Positions 6,719 through 14,667 of a stretch of DNA of 35,668 bases are shown piece after piece. Position 1 is the stretch's first letter. The number at the start of each line of letters is the position of its first letter. The DNA lies in assembly GCA_001768075.1 (NCBI GenBank), contig MEMX01000122.1:107537-143204 (forward strand). Reading direction: 5' to 3'. The notes beneath the pieces were generated by a model. It was not told the DNA's origin, did not search any database, and worked only from the letters and a program-made list of their open reading frames with translations. The position numbers and the translations under genes were made by a program. The stretch is from Anaeromyxobacter sp. RBG_16_69_14 (lineage in GTDB: Bacteria > Myxococcota > Myxococcia > Myxococcales > Anaeromyxobacteraceae).

Positions 6719-8245
6719 TCAAAGGCCGAGGCGCAGCGCGATCCCGGCATCCACCAGAGGCGTGCCCACGGCGATGGCGGGGATGACGGTGCCGTTGATG
6801 TTCTGGGAGGGCACATCGAGGGAGAGGCGGAACTCGCCGTCGTACGTGCCGAGATGGCCTTGCGCGTAGAACTCCACCGTGAGGTAGGTCAGGAACGTCA
6901 CGGACCAGTCGAAGCGCGCGAGCACGCTTCGATCGGACGCGTTGGTGATGCCGGTGAGGGTGAAGGTATGGCGGTCCCACGAACCCGGCTTGGGCAAGGA
7001 CAGATACGCCGCCGCATAGTGCCGTCCGAGATAGAAGGGCGTGAACGCGTTGTTGACGACGAGCACCGGATAGAGCCCCCGCTCGGCGAACCGGTAGCCG
7101 TTCGAGTTGTAGAGGTACTCGAAGCCCAGCGTGAACGTGTCGTTGTCGGAGTACTTGTGCGACCACTCGACGCCTCCCACCGCCGACGGCCGCATGCCGG
7201 ACGGCGCGTACGTCTGGAAGGACGCTGCCGTCCCGCGGTAGAGCGTCACGTCGGAGGAGGTCCGGAGAGACAGCTCTCCGCGCAAGTCGAACTCCCAGAT
7301 TCCGCCGGTCAGGTCGACGCCGAAGCGCGGGCGGATCCCTCGCTGCGCCAGGGCGTCGACGCCGAGCTGCCAGGAGCCGAGTGCGATCTCGGCGCGCGCG
7401 CCGCCTCCCACCCCGCCGATCTGGTTCGAGGTCTGTCCCTGGGTCGTGGTCGTGCTGGTCGCGCCGGCCGGGGTGGTCGTGGACACGCTCGTCACGAAGA
7501 CCGAAGTCGCCTGCGTGACGAGCGGCTCGAAGACGGCGACGGCGGAGAAGTTCCAGCCTAGCCTCTCCCACGGGAGCTGCACGCGCGCCATGTAGGTCCC
7601 GGTGCGCTCGTCGAGCAGGGCCAGGGGGTCGCGGCGGACGGCGTGGAGATAGTCGGTGGGGTTCCAATAATGGCCCACGCCCCACTTCACGTGCTGTCGG
7701 CCGAGCGTCACGAAAGCGGTCCGCCCCACGTCGAAGGTCAGCCAGAGCTGGTCCAGGAGGACGTGCGGGTTCGGGGACGACGCGGAGCCGGAGAGTGGGC
7801 TGCTCGCGCTCGAGGTGAGAGTAGGGTCGAAGAACATCCGCCCCAGGACGAACCCCCGTACGCGATCGAGCGGCCGCGCGTCGAGATAGAGATCGGTCAC
7901 CGACGGCATGGAGAGGTCCCATCGCGACGGCGGCGCGTGTTCCCGCGAGTAGAGATTCGAGCGCAGGTACAGGAGGCCGCCGATCTTCAGCGGGTCCTCG
8001 GTCTTGAAGAGCGTCCCCATCAGTCGCTCTTCCGTGCTCGCCTCGGATCCCTGTGGGATCTCCGCCTTCGAAGCCGGCGGTTCTTGCTGGGCGGGCGACT
8101 CTGGCTGGCCTGTCGGCGCCTCTCGGGGGACTTCATCGGCGGGCTTGCCGAACATGTCCTCGTCGGTGGGTCGCTCGGGCTCTTGAGCGAGGGTCCTCGA
8201 GGCGGCGATGAGCAGGGAGAGCGCGACAGCGCGACCGTGGATCAT
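6719..8245 (-). CDS. Predicted outer-membrane beta-barrel protein
   Basis: 508 residues with a signal peptide (MIHGRAVALSLLIAASRTLA, cleavage near LAQ). A Pro/Glu/Ala-rich linker runs to about residue 75, followed by a long region of alternating aromatic/aliphatic beta strands with Gly-rich turns (for example FVTLGRQHVKWGVGHYWNP). The C-terminus ends in an outer-membrane type strand (AGIALRLGL). A Ser/Thr-rich loop occurs near residues 255-280. It probably inserts in the outer membrane as a porin-like or secretion barrel; I cannot name the family. It starts 10 nt after the stop of the 700-residue lipoprotein gene on the same strand, so the two are almost certainly co-transcribed and may work together at the cell surface. 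Confidence 0.75.
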   Translation of the reverse strand: MIHGRAVALSLLIAASRTLAQEPERPTDEDMFGKPADEVPREAPTGQPESPAQQEPPASKAEIPQGSEASTEERLMGTLFKTEDPLKIGGLLYLRSNLYSREHAPPSRWDLSMPSVTDLYLDARPLDRVRGFVLGRMFFDPTLTSSASSPLSGSASSPNPHVLLDQLWLTFDVGRTAFVTLGRQHVKWGVGHYWNPTDYLHAVRRDPLALLDERTGTYMARVQLPWERLGWNFSAVAVFEPLVTQATSVFVTSVSTTTPAGATSTTTTQGQTSNQIGGVGGGARAEIALGSWQLGVDALAQRGIRPRFGVDLTGGIWEFDLRGELSLRTSSDVTLYRGTAASFQTYAPSGMRPSAVGGVEWSHKYSDNDTFTLGFEYLYNSNGYRFAERGLYPVLVVNNAFTPFYLGRHYAAAYLSLPKPGSWDRHTFTLTGITNASDRSVLARFDWSVTFLTYLTVEFYAQGHLGTYDGEFRLSLDVPSQNINGTVIPAIAVGTPLVDAGIALRLGL

Positions 8246-8255
8246 GGAGTGATGG

Positions 8256-10358
8256 TCAGGGCGAGGTGAAGTTCGCCGTCACGGAGTGATCGGCGGTCAT
8301 CGTCACGGTGCAGGTCTCGGTGCCGCTGCAGTCGTCCGACCAGCCACTGAACGAGTATCCGTCGGCTGGCGTGGCGGTGATCGTGATCGGTGTCGTGCTG
8401 GGCCTGTAGTGCGTGAAGCAGGGGGATCCGTCGCAAGAGACGCTCCCGGAGCCGGACGGGCTGACTCTCGTCGACAGCGTGTAGCTGTTGGCCGTGAAGT
8501 TCGCCGTCACGGAGTGATCGGCGGTCATCGTCACGGTGCAGGTCTCGGTGCCGCTGCAGTCGCCCGACCAGCCGCTGAACGAATATCCCTCGGCTGGCGT
8601 GGCAGTGATCGTGATCGGCGTCGTGCTGTATACGTAGCTCGTCTCGCAATCGGCTCCGTCGCAAGAGACGCTCCCGGAGCCGGACGGGGTGATCGTCGTC
8701 GAGAGACTGTACGTGCTTGCCGCGCAGGACACGCTCGCGGTGACGTTGGCGGTGCCGATCGTTCCGGCGCCGTTCGAGACGGAGCAAGTTTGGCTGGCGG
8801 GTTGCTGGCCGACCGTCACCTCGTAGCTCGCGCCGCTCGCCACGGCAGTCGGGAAACCGACCGTGCCGTTCCTGCTCACCGCAAGGGAATCGTCGCCGTT
8901 GTGCAGCACGAGCCCCGTTCCCGTGAGCCCCGTGACCGTGGCTCCTACCGTGTAGGTCACGACGAGTGCGCCTGAATCGACCTGGGCGGCGCTCACGACC
9001 TGCTGGCTGTTGGCGTCGTTGCCGCGGGCGCCGGCGGAAAAGGTCCCGCCCGCTGACGCACCGATCGTATAGACCCAGTTGAAGGTGCGTGACTCGCCGC
9101 CAGGCACGTCCTGGCTCGTCGGGGCCGTCCCAGGCGTGACGCCGGCGGGAGCGGAGACGATGGAGGCGGTGACCCCCGTCGCGGTTGCGCCGCCGGTGTT
9201 GCGGACGATCATCGACGCGGTGACGGTGTTGCTCTGGTTGCCGGCCACCGTGGCCGGGGAGATGCGGAGCGTTGCCGCGAGCGCTGCCGGAGTCTGCAAG
9301 GTCACGTTCGCCTGCGCCGTGGAGACGGTGATCTGCTCTCCGGTGGCGGAGTCGGTCCCGCTGGCGCTCGCCGTGAAAGCGGCCGTCCCTGCTCCGGCGG
9401 CGCTGTAGGTCCACCGGAAGGTGCCCGAGCTGCCGCCAGCCAGGCTCGCCGCAGCAGGCTCGCCGACCAGGGTCACCGGACCGGAGGCCGTGATGGCCGG
9501 TGTGACGCGGGCGGTGTCCGTGGCGTGGTTCGTCACCTCGAGCGCGACGGTGACGACCTGGCCGACGCTCGCTCGCGCGGGCGTCGCGACGCTGGTGCAG
9601 GAGAGGAAGGAGCGGGGATTGAGGAGCACCTCGTTCGTGCTCACGGGCTGCGTCGCCACCGGCTGGCTGGTGTCGGCTGCGGTACCGCCAGCTTCGACGG
9701 TGAAGACGCCGCCGCCCATGGCGCTCGCAGTGTAGGTCCAGGTGAAGGTTCGGGCCTCGCCGGCCGGCACCTCTTGGGGACCTGGCCCCGCGGCCGGTGC
9801 GGTGAGCCCGGCGGGTGCCGAGGTGACGGACGCCGTGACGCCCTTCGCTGTGGCGAGGCCGCGATTCTCGACCGATGCGGTGACGGTCACGGACTCCCCC
9901 ACCACGACGGTGGACGGTGCCGCGACAGCGCTGGTGATGACGAGCGCCGCCGTCTCTACCGGGCAGGGCGCGTCGCTCGCCTGGAACGCCTCTTCCTTGG
10001 TGACCGGGCCCCCGAGTGGCCCCTGGAGCATGAGCGGGTACCTGCCGGCGGCCATGGGGGGGACGACCGCGGCCAGGGTCCGACGATCGACCCACTTCAC
10101 GTCCGTGAGCTCCGAGGTGCCCATCCACGCGCGGTACGCGATCCGGACCGGGCTGCCGTTCGAGTCCACGACCGAGACCAGGGGTTTCTCGGGCATGTTG
10201 CCCGTCACGGTCAGCTGGGTGCTGTCCGCGCTGCTGCCGCAGGATGGGGCGACCTCGTCGATACGAACCGTGAGATCATCCTCTCCGCTCGACCCGCCAC
10301 AGGCACCGACTGCGCAAAGCGCCGCGCAAAGGGCCGCGACATGGGCCGGCGATGCCAT
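8256..10358 (-). CDS. Large repeat-containing lipoprotein
   Basis: 700-residue exported lipoprotein. ATG 10358 gives a signal peptide ending in lipobox VGAC with lipidated Cys20; the longer in-frame start at 10472 would bury it. The body has about four Ig-like (CARDB/DUF11-type) modules recognisable by repeated phrases such as VTVTASVENRGLATAKGVTA and TVTASMIVRNTGGATATGVT. The C-terminus has two InlB-like/Listeria-Bacteroides repeats (GYSFSGWSGDCSGTETCTVT and DHSVTANF), 76 residues each. It is probably a surface-anchored adhesin or matrix component. It is the first gene of a two-gene unit with the barrel protein. No catalytic motif is seen. Confidence 0.82.
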   Translation of the reverse strand: MASPAHVAALCAALCAVGACGGSSGEDDLTVRIDEVAPSCGSSADSTQLTVTGNMPEKPLVSVVDSNGSPVRIAYRAWMGTSELTDVKWVDRRTLAAVVPPMAAGRYPLMLQGPLGGPVTKEEAFQASDAPCPVETAALVITSAVAAPSTVVVGESVTVTASVENRGLATAKGVTASVTSAPAGLTAPAAGPGPQEVPAGEARTFTWTYTASAMGGGVFTVEAGGTAADTSQPVATQPVSTNEVLLNPRSFLSCTSVATPARASVGQVVTVALEVTNHATDTARVTPAITASGPVTLVGEPAAASLAGGSSGTFRWTYSAAGAGTAAFTASASGTDSATGEQITVSTAQANVTLQTPAALAATLRISPATVAGNQSNTVTASMIVRNTGGATATGVTASIVSAPAGVTPGTAPTSQDVPGGESRTFNWVYTIGASAGGTFSAGARGNDANSQQVVSAAQVDSGALVVTYTVGATVTGLTGTGLVLHNGDDSLAVSRNGTVGFPTAVASGASYEVTVGQQPASQTCSVSNGAGTIGTANVTASVSCAASTYSLSTTITPSGSGSVSCDGADCETSYVYSTTPITITATPAEGYSFSGWSGDCSGTETCTVTMTADHSVTANFTANSYTLSTRVSPSGSGSVSCDGSPCFTHYRPSTTPITITATPADGYSFSGWSDDCSGTETCTVTMTADHSVTANFTSP
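8266..8721 (-). repeat. Two tandem 228-bp repeats within the lipoprotein gene
   Basis: Positions 8266-8493 and 8494-8721 are tandem copies with a 228-bp (76-codon) period, each encoding one InlB-like repeat. The 69 nt starting at 8266 and at 8494 are identical. Divergence is concentrated in the stretch encoding the CDGxxC loop. This pattern indicates recent duplication or ongoing homogenisation. Confidence 0.85.
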
Positions 10359-10719
10359 CGGGACGCAAGCAGCTCGCACGGCGGGCCCCTTTCCACGGTC
10401 CCGAGGCGGTGTTCCGACGCGGCGACGTGGCTGTGTCGCGAACCTATCCCCCTTACGACACGCGGGATTCACGCGTCGCCAGCGCGAGCATCTCGCACAG
10501 ATTCACCCGCCGCACGGCAAGCTACATGGACGAGTCGGACCATGAGCGAGTACTGCGCTGCACCATGACTGCGCTCGACCAATGCCAGGTTACGCCCTTG
10601 CGCACGACCAGGCGGCTCGCCTTTAGGGGTCCCTCCTGTTCGCGATCCCGACCTCGGCGCCCGGCTCGGCGAGGGCATCGTGTGCGTCGCGATGGCACCA
10701 GACCAACCGGTCTCCGCTG
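10359..10719. other. Gene-free interval upstream of the repeat lipoprotein
   Basis: 361 nt between the start of the lipoprotein gene and the 3' end of the coiled-coil gene. Short minus-strand frames (for example 10469-10678) do not resemble any family and have no convincing start. The promoter of the lipoprotein-barrel unit should be here, but no clear -35/-10 pair stands out. A 5-bp hairpin AGACC/GGTCT at 10700-10713 lies just past the coiled-coil gene and could form part of its terminator, though it lacks a T-run. Confidence 0.45.
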
Positions 10720-10935
10720 TTACTCCTCGCCCGCGCGGACGCCGTCCAGTCGGTCGCCGGGCTGCGCCACGCGGTCCAGATCCCGGCGCAACTCGGCGAT
10801 CTCCGCCTTCAGTTCGGCGCGGGTGGCGCGCAGCTCCGCGCGCACGTCCTCGAACGTGTAGCGGATCTCCTCCGCCGAGAGCCCCAGCACCCGCCGCTCC
10901 AGCGCGGTGAGAGCGCGCGCCAGGAGGCGCCTCAC
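10720..10935 (-). CDS. Small coiled-coil protein coupled to the peroxiredoxin
   Basis: 71-residue protein starting at GTG 10935, which overlaps the TGA stop of the peroxiredoxin in a GTGA junction. This arrangement usually means translational coupling. The sequence is a single amphipathic helix/coiled coil (LLARALTALERRVLGLSAEE, then VRAELRATRAELKAEIAELR), cytosolic, with no Cys. Function is unknown; it may oligomerise or act with the peroxiredoxin. The tight overlap and coding-like helix make it a credible gene despite its size. Confidence 0.6.
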   Translation of the reverse strand: MRRLLARALTALERRVLGLSAEEIRYTFEDVRAELRATRAELKAEIAELRRDLDRVAQPGDRLDGVRAGEE

Positions 10936-11426
10936 GAGCCCGCCGGGTGAATGGGGCAGGCGCTGATCGCCGCCGACGGATCGACCGCGGCGCTGCCGGT
11001 GACGACCTCCTTCACGATGCCGTCCTCGCCCACGACGATGTTCGCGCGGCTCGCCAGGCCGATCACCGGCATGAGCCCGGCGTACTGCCTCGCGACCTTT
11101 CCGCCCGGATCCGACAAGAGCGGGAACGGCGCCTTGGTCTCCGCCTTGAACCGCTTCAACGTGTCCTGGTCGTCCACCGAGATGCCCACCACCTGCCCAC
11201 CCTTCTCCTCGACGCTGGCGTACCGGTCCCGGTACGCTTTGGTCTGTCTCGTTCAACCCGACGTGAATGCCTTTGGAAAGAAGAACAGGATCGCCGGTCC
11301 CTTCTCCAGCATCGTGGAGAGGGTTACCTGGCGCCCCTCGGTGTCGTCGAGCGTGAAGTCGGGCGCCTTGTCGCCGACCTTGATGGACGACGCGCCGAGT
11401 AGCGCAGCGAGCAGCGGGATGGGCAT
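10932..11426 (-). CDS. PrxQ/BCP-type peroxiredoxin, predicted selenoprotein (UGA = Sec58)
   Basis: 164-residue thiol-peroxidase-family protein that reduces hydroperoxides. From ATG 11426 (GGAGG 8 nt upstream) the frame reads VGDKAPDFTLDDTEG, then FFFPKAFTSG, an in-frame TGA (11255-11253), TRQTKAYRDRYASVEEKGG and VVGISVDDQDTLKRF to the stop at 10932. In BCP/PrxQ proteins the matching motif is PKAFTPGCTRQT, so the TGA sits exactly on the peroxidatic Cys, predicting Sec58. Family features continue in the same frame on both sides. The usual second Cys five residues on is Lys; the only Cys is Cys157 near the C-terminus, a possible resolving residue. A SECIS-like hairpin follows. The alternative is a nonsense-mutated pseudogene. 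Gene callers would start it at GTG 11192 and miss the catalytic half. Confidence 0.85.
11218..11237 (-). promoter_or_regulatory. Candidate bacterial SECIS hairpin
   Basis: In the mRNA, 15 nt after the UGA, the sequence GCGTACCG-GGAC-CGGTACGC forms a perfect 8-bp stem with a 4-nt loop starting GG. The loop begins about 24 nt after the UGA, within the spacing expected for bacterial SECIS elements (about 16-37 nt), and has the expected G in its first positions. SelB would bind it to direct Sec insertion. Confidence 0.7.
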
Positions 11427-11492
11427 GGTGATCCCTCCTCGGGTGGTCTAGCGCTGCGCGAGCCCGGGCGCCAGCCCAGAGACCGTTTCCCC

Positions 11493-11903
11493 TCAGGCCC
11501 GCAGGCGCTCGTAGCGTGCCGCGAGCACCGCCAGGTCGTCCCGGTGCCACAGGCCCACCTGGTCAGGAAGCTCCCCCATCGGACGCAGTGAGAAGCCGGT
11601 CACCGGGGGTGCCGGGGCGGGCTCGCCGCCGAGCGCTCCCGCCACCACCAGTCCGAGGTGCCAGGCGTCGCCAACCCGCTGGGGGCGCGCTCCGACGAGA
11701 ACCGCGTCCTCGAGGTCAAGCCCCACCTGCTCCTTGATCGCGCGCACGGCCACCTCCGACGGCGACTCGCCATCACCCAGTGCGGCGCAGGGCAACCACC
11801 AGCGCCCGAGGGCGGCCTGACCGAAGAACCCGCCCAGCACCTCCGCCACGAGCAGACGGCGGGCCTCGAGCAGGATCCCGAGCGCGTCGACACGGACGAT
11901 CAC
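11493..11903 (-). CDS. Degenerate Nudix-like protein
   Basis: 136 residues with a Nudix-fold appearance: VDALGILLEARRLLVAEVL, then WWLPCAALGDGESPSEVAVR followed by AIKEQVGLDLEDAVLVG. The Nudix box (Gx5Ex7REUxEExGU) is recognisable but altered: the leading Gly is Ala, the RE pair is RA and the EE pair is EQ. Metal binding is probably weakened, so this may be a binding or regulatory relative rather than an active hydrolase. It sits 66 nt upstream of the peroxiredoxin gene on the same strand, so co-transcription is possible. Confidence 0.6.
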   Translation of the reverse strand: MIVRVDALGILLEARRLLVAEVLGGFFGQAALGRWWLPCAALGDGESPSEVAVRAIKEQVGLDLEDAVLVGARPQRVGDAWHLGLVVAGALGGEPAPAPPVTGFSLRPMGELPDQVGLWHRDDLAVLAARYERLRA

Positions 11904-12004
11904 GTTGCCTCTCCGCTACCCATCGATGTCACCCATGATCCAGATTAGCCCCAGGCGTTCACCACCCCATCCAAGCGCACGTCGAAGCGGGTGGCAAGGG
12001 ATGT

Positions 12005-12038
12005 AAGGTTCTACCTTCGGCGGGGACAAGCCCCCGCC
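12005..12038 (+). promoter_or_regulatory. Two adjacent 5'-leader hairpins before the dehydrogenase gene
   Basis: AAGGT/ACCTT (12005-12017, loop TCT) is followed one base later by GGCGGGG/CCCCGCC (12019-12038, loop ACAAGC), ending 25 nt before the ATG. The second hairpin closely resembles one in the leader of the small basic protein gene at 18285, so it may be a shared regulatory RNA element. The function is inferred only from position and similarity. Confidence 0.4.
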
Positions 12039-12063
12039 CAACATCTACCAGGAGGGAAACCTC

Positions 12064-13092
12064 ATGAAGGCGATCGCGATCCGGATGCACGGCGGCCTCG
12101 ACGTCCTGCGCCTCGAGGACCTTCCCGATCCCGAGGCGAGCGCTGGCCGCGTGGTGGTGCGCGTGAAGGCGGTGGCGCTGAACCACCTCGACATCTTCGT
12201 GCGGGAAGGCTGGGCGGGGCTCAAGCTCGCCTTTCCGCACGTGCTCGGCGCCGACGTGGCGGGCGTGGTGGAAGCGATCGGTCCCGGGGTGAAAGGGGTC
12301 GCGCCTGGCGACGAGGTGGTGGTGAACCCCGGCGTCTCGTGCGGTCGTTGCAGGGCGTGCCTCTCCGGCGACGACGTCATGTGCCGCGAGTACTCCATCC
12401 TGGGAGAGCACGTCTCGGGCGGCTACGCGCAGAAGGTGGGCGTGCCCTCCCAGAACGTGGTCCCGAAGCCGAAGAACCTCTCCTTCGACGAGGCCGCGTG
12501 CGTACCGCTCGTCTTCCTCACCGCCTGGCACGCGCTCGTCGCGCGCGCGGGTCTGCGCGCCGGGGAGACCGTCCTCGTGCACGCCGCGGGGTCGGGGGTT
12601 GGTAGCGCCGGGATCCAGATCGCGAAGCTGCTCGGCGCGACCGTGATCGCCACCGCCGGCAGCGACGCCAAGTGCGAGCGCGCGCGGCGGCTCGGCGCGG
12701 ATCACGCGGTGAACTACTCGAGGCAGGACTTCCTCACCGAGGTGCGCCGCATCACCGGCAAGCGCGGGGTGGACGTCCTCTTCGAGCACGTCGGCAAGGC
12801 GACCTGGGAGAAGTCACTCCTCGCGCTCGCCCGCGGTGGGCGACTCGTCACGGTCGGGGCGACCACCGGCTACGATCCCCCGACCGATCTGAGACACGTG
12901 TTCTACCGGAGCCTCTCCATCCTCGGGTCCACGATGGGTTCCAAGGGCGAGCTCTTCGACGTGCTCGCGCTGGTCGAGCAGGGTAAGCTCAAGCCCGTGC
13001 TCGATCGGGTGCTCCCATTGGCCGAGGCGGGTGCCGCGCAGAAGCTGCTGGAGGATCGCGCCCAGTTCGGCAAGATCGTGCTGAACCCGTGA
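12064..13092 (+). CDS. Zinc-containing medium-chain dehydrogenase/quinone-oxidoreductase-like
   Basis: 342-residue MDR-superfamily oxidoreductase, NAD(P)H-dependent, cytosolic. The structural zinc site is intact (C93, C96, C99, C107 in VSCGRCRACLSGDDVMC), and the Rossmann dinucleotide loop is AAGSGVGSAG at 174-183. The first catalytic-zinc ligand, normally Cys, is Asn40 (ALNHLDIF), as in the quinone-oxidoreductase-like branch, so it probably lacks catalytic zinc. The substrate is unknown. A good Shine-Dalgarno (AGGAGGG, 12050-12056) precedes ATG 12064, with structured leader hairpins further upstream. A lipoprotein gene follows on the same strand. Confidence 0.93.
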   Translation: MKAIAIRMHGGLDVLRLEDLPDPEASAGRVVVRVKAVALNHLDIFVREGWAGLKLAFPHVLGADVAGVVEAIGPGVKGVAPGDEVVVNPGVSCGRCRACLSGDDVMCREYSILGEHVSGGYAQKVGVPSQNVVPKPKNLSFDEAACVPLVFLTAWHALVARAGLRAGETVLVHAAGSGVGSAGIQIAKLLGATVIATAGSDAKCERARRLGADHAVNYSRQDFLTEVRRITGKRGVDVLFEHVGKATWEKSLLALARGGRLVTVGATTGYDPPTDLRHVFYRSLSILGSTMGSKGELFDVLALVEQGKLKPVLDRVLPLAEAGAAQKLLEDRAQFGKIVLNP

Positions 13093-13148
13093 AGAAAGAC
13101 CGGCTGGCGTCCGTCCCGAACCCCGTGACTCACCGGAGGCCCCTCTCC

Positions 13149-13583
13149 ATGTCGCTCCCCAAGTCGCTCTCCATGAACCGATTCCTCGCGCTGGTTCCCG
13201 TTGCCGTCCTCCTCCTCGCCGGGTGCGGCGGTGACACGTGTAGCTCGAGCGCCGCAGAGGCCGAGCTGCTCCCATCGAGCTGTACGCTCGCCCCAAACAC
13301 CACCGCCACCATCCAGGTCCAGCTCTGCGCCAAGTGCAGCGACTCGAGCCCGGCATGCACGGGCGAGTTCGTGAACGACCAGATCGAGCTCGACCCCACC
13401 TTCCAGCAGTGCCAGGCCAACGCCGGTTGCGCCGAGACCGGGTGCGCCATCAGCAACTCGCTGGTGACCTGCAGCGTGACGACCCCCGCCAGCGAAGGAC
13501 CCGTCACCGTGGTCGCCGGCTCCACCCTGCTGACTGGAACCGTGAACATTGCTGAGAGCGGTGGTACGAGCTGCACGCTGTAG
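13149..13583 (+). CDS. Cys-rich small lipoprotein
   Basis: 144 residues with a lipoprotein signal peptide ending LLLAGC (lipidated Cys26). The mature part contains about ten further cysteines (for example CAKCSDSSPAC and CQANAGCAETGCAISN), suggesting several disulfides in a secreted or periplasmic domain. No known family is recognised. ATG 13149 has GGAGG about 9 nt upstream; ATG 13173 is a shorter alternative that also keeps the signal peptide. It lies 56 nt after the dehydrogenase. Confidence 0.75.
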   Translation: MSLPKSLSMNRFLALVPVAVLLLAGCGGDTCSSSAAEAELLPSSCTLAPNTTATIQVQLCAKCSDSSPACTGEFVNDQIELDPTFQQCQANAGCAETGCAISNSLVTCSVTTPASEGPVTVVAGSTLLTGTVNIAESGGTSCTL

Positions 13584-13731
13584 CTCCCGGCGATCGGCCG
13601 CCGCGAGCGCCCAGGAAGAAGGCCTCCAGAGCGCTCACCAGACGGTCCGCACGAAGGCCGCTCGCGGGGGGGAGCGCGTCCCTGGTTCCCAGCAGTGGGG
13701 CCCGGCGGCCGGAGCTGCGCTCCCGTGGCGA

Positions 13732-14661
13732 TCAGGCGTACCTGACGCCGCGCCTCATCTCGCGCAGCCGTCGCACGCGCTCCTCGACGGGCGGGTGGGT
13801 CGAGAAGAGGCTCAGCATCTTGCCGCCGACGCCAGACAAGGGGTTCACGATGAACAGGTGAGCGGTGGCGGGGCCGCCGTACTGGTAGGGCAGGGCCTCG
13901 TTGCCGCGCTCGAGCGCGAGTAGCGCCTCGGCGAGGGGCTCGGGATCGCCCACGAGCTCGGCGCCACCCGCGTCGGCGGCGAACTCGCGCGAGCGCGAGA
14001 CCGCGAGCTGCACCACGAGCGCGATGAGCGGCGCCAGGATGGCCCAGGCGAGCATCTCGATCACGCTGCCACCGCGGTCGTCGTCGCGTCGCGAGAAGCC
14101 ACCCAGCATGGCGCCCCACTGGATGGCATGGCCGAGCGAGCTGATGAGGCCGGCCACGGCGGCTGCGATCGTGGAGATGAGGATGTCACGGTTGCGCACG
14201 TGGGTGAGCTCGTGCGCGAGCACGCCCTCGAGCTGGCGTGGGTCGAGGATGCGCAGGATCCCCTGCGTCACGGCGACCGCCGCGTGCGAGGGGTTGCGGC
14301 CGGTCGCGAAGGCGTTGGGCGTCTCGGATGGGATGACGTAGACGCGAGGCATGGGCAGCCCGGCCTTCCGGGCGAGCCGCTCGACGATGTCGTAGACTTG
14401 GGGCAGCTGCTCGCGCGAGACCTCCTGCGCGCGGTGCATCATGAGCGCGATGCGGTCGGAGAACCAGTACGAGGCGAAGTTGAAGACGAGGCCGATGCTG
14501 CCAAAGAGCAGCATGCCCTGGTGGCCGCCCCAGACGCTGCCGCCGATCGCCAGCACGGCGATGAGGAAGGCCATCAGCATGCTGGTCTTGATGTAGTTGC
14601 GGCCCACACCAGGATTGCCGCGGGGCATGCCACGTACGGGTGCGGATTCTGACCAAGCCAT
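13732..14661 (-). CDS. htpX: HtpX-type membrane zinc metalloprotease (M48)
   Basis: 309-residue integral-membrane endopeptidase involved in membrane-protein quality control. The active site HELTH is at residues 150-154, with the third zinc ligand Glu226 in SREFAADAGG. Two transmembrane segments near residues 28-47 and 48-66 precede the protease domain, and further hydrophobic helices lie at about 163-180 and 203-222. The family motif NAFATGRNP is at 116-124. The first about 20 residues are longer than usual, but the promoter supports this start: TTGACG-16 nt-TATGTT places +1 on the A of this ATG. The gene is divergent from the topoisomerase VI operon. Confidence 0.95.
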   Translation of the reverse strand: MAWSESAPVRGMPRGNPGVGRNYIKTSMLMAFLIAVLAIGGSVWGGHQGMLLFGSIGLVFNFASYWFSDRIALMMHRAQEVSREQLPQVYDIVERLARKAGLPMPRVYVIPSETPNAFATGRNPSHAAVAVTQGILRILDPRQLEGVLAHELTHVRNRDILISTIAAAVAGLISSLGHAIQWGAMLGGFSRRDDDRGGSVIEMLAWAILAPLIALVVQLAVSRSREFAADAGGAELVGDPEPLAEALLALERGNEALPYQYGGPATAHLFIVNPLSGVGGKMLSLFSTHPPVEERVRRLREMRRGVRYA

Positions 14662-14667
14662 GCAGGC

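Noticed and set aside
10720-11550. 276-codon minus-strand frame over the peroxiredoxin
   Set aside because: Most of it is an out-of-frame Arg/Gly-rich shadow of the peroxiredoxin; only the last 71 codons (from GTG 10935) look like a real protein.
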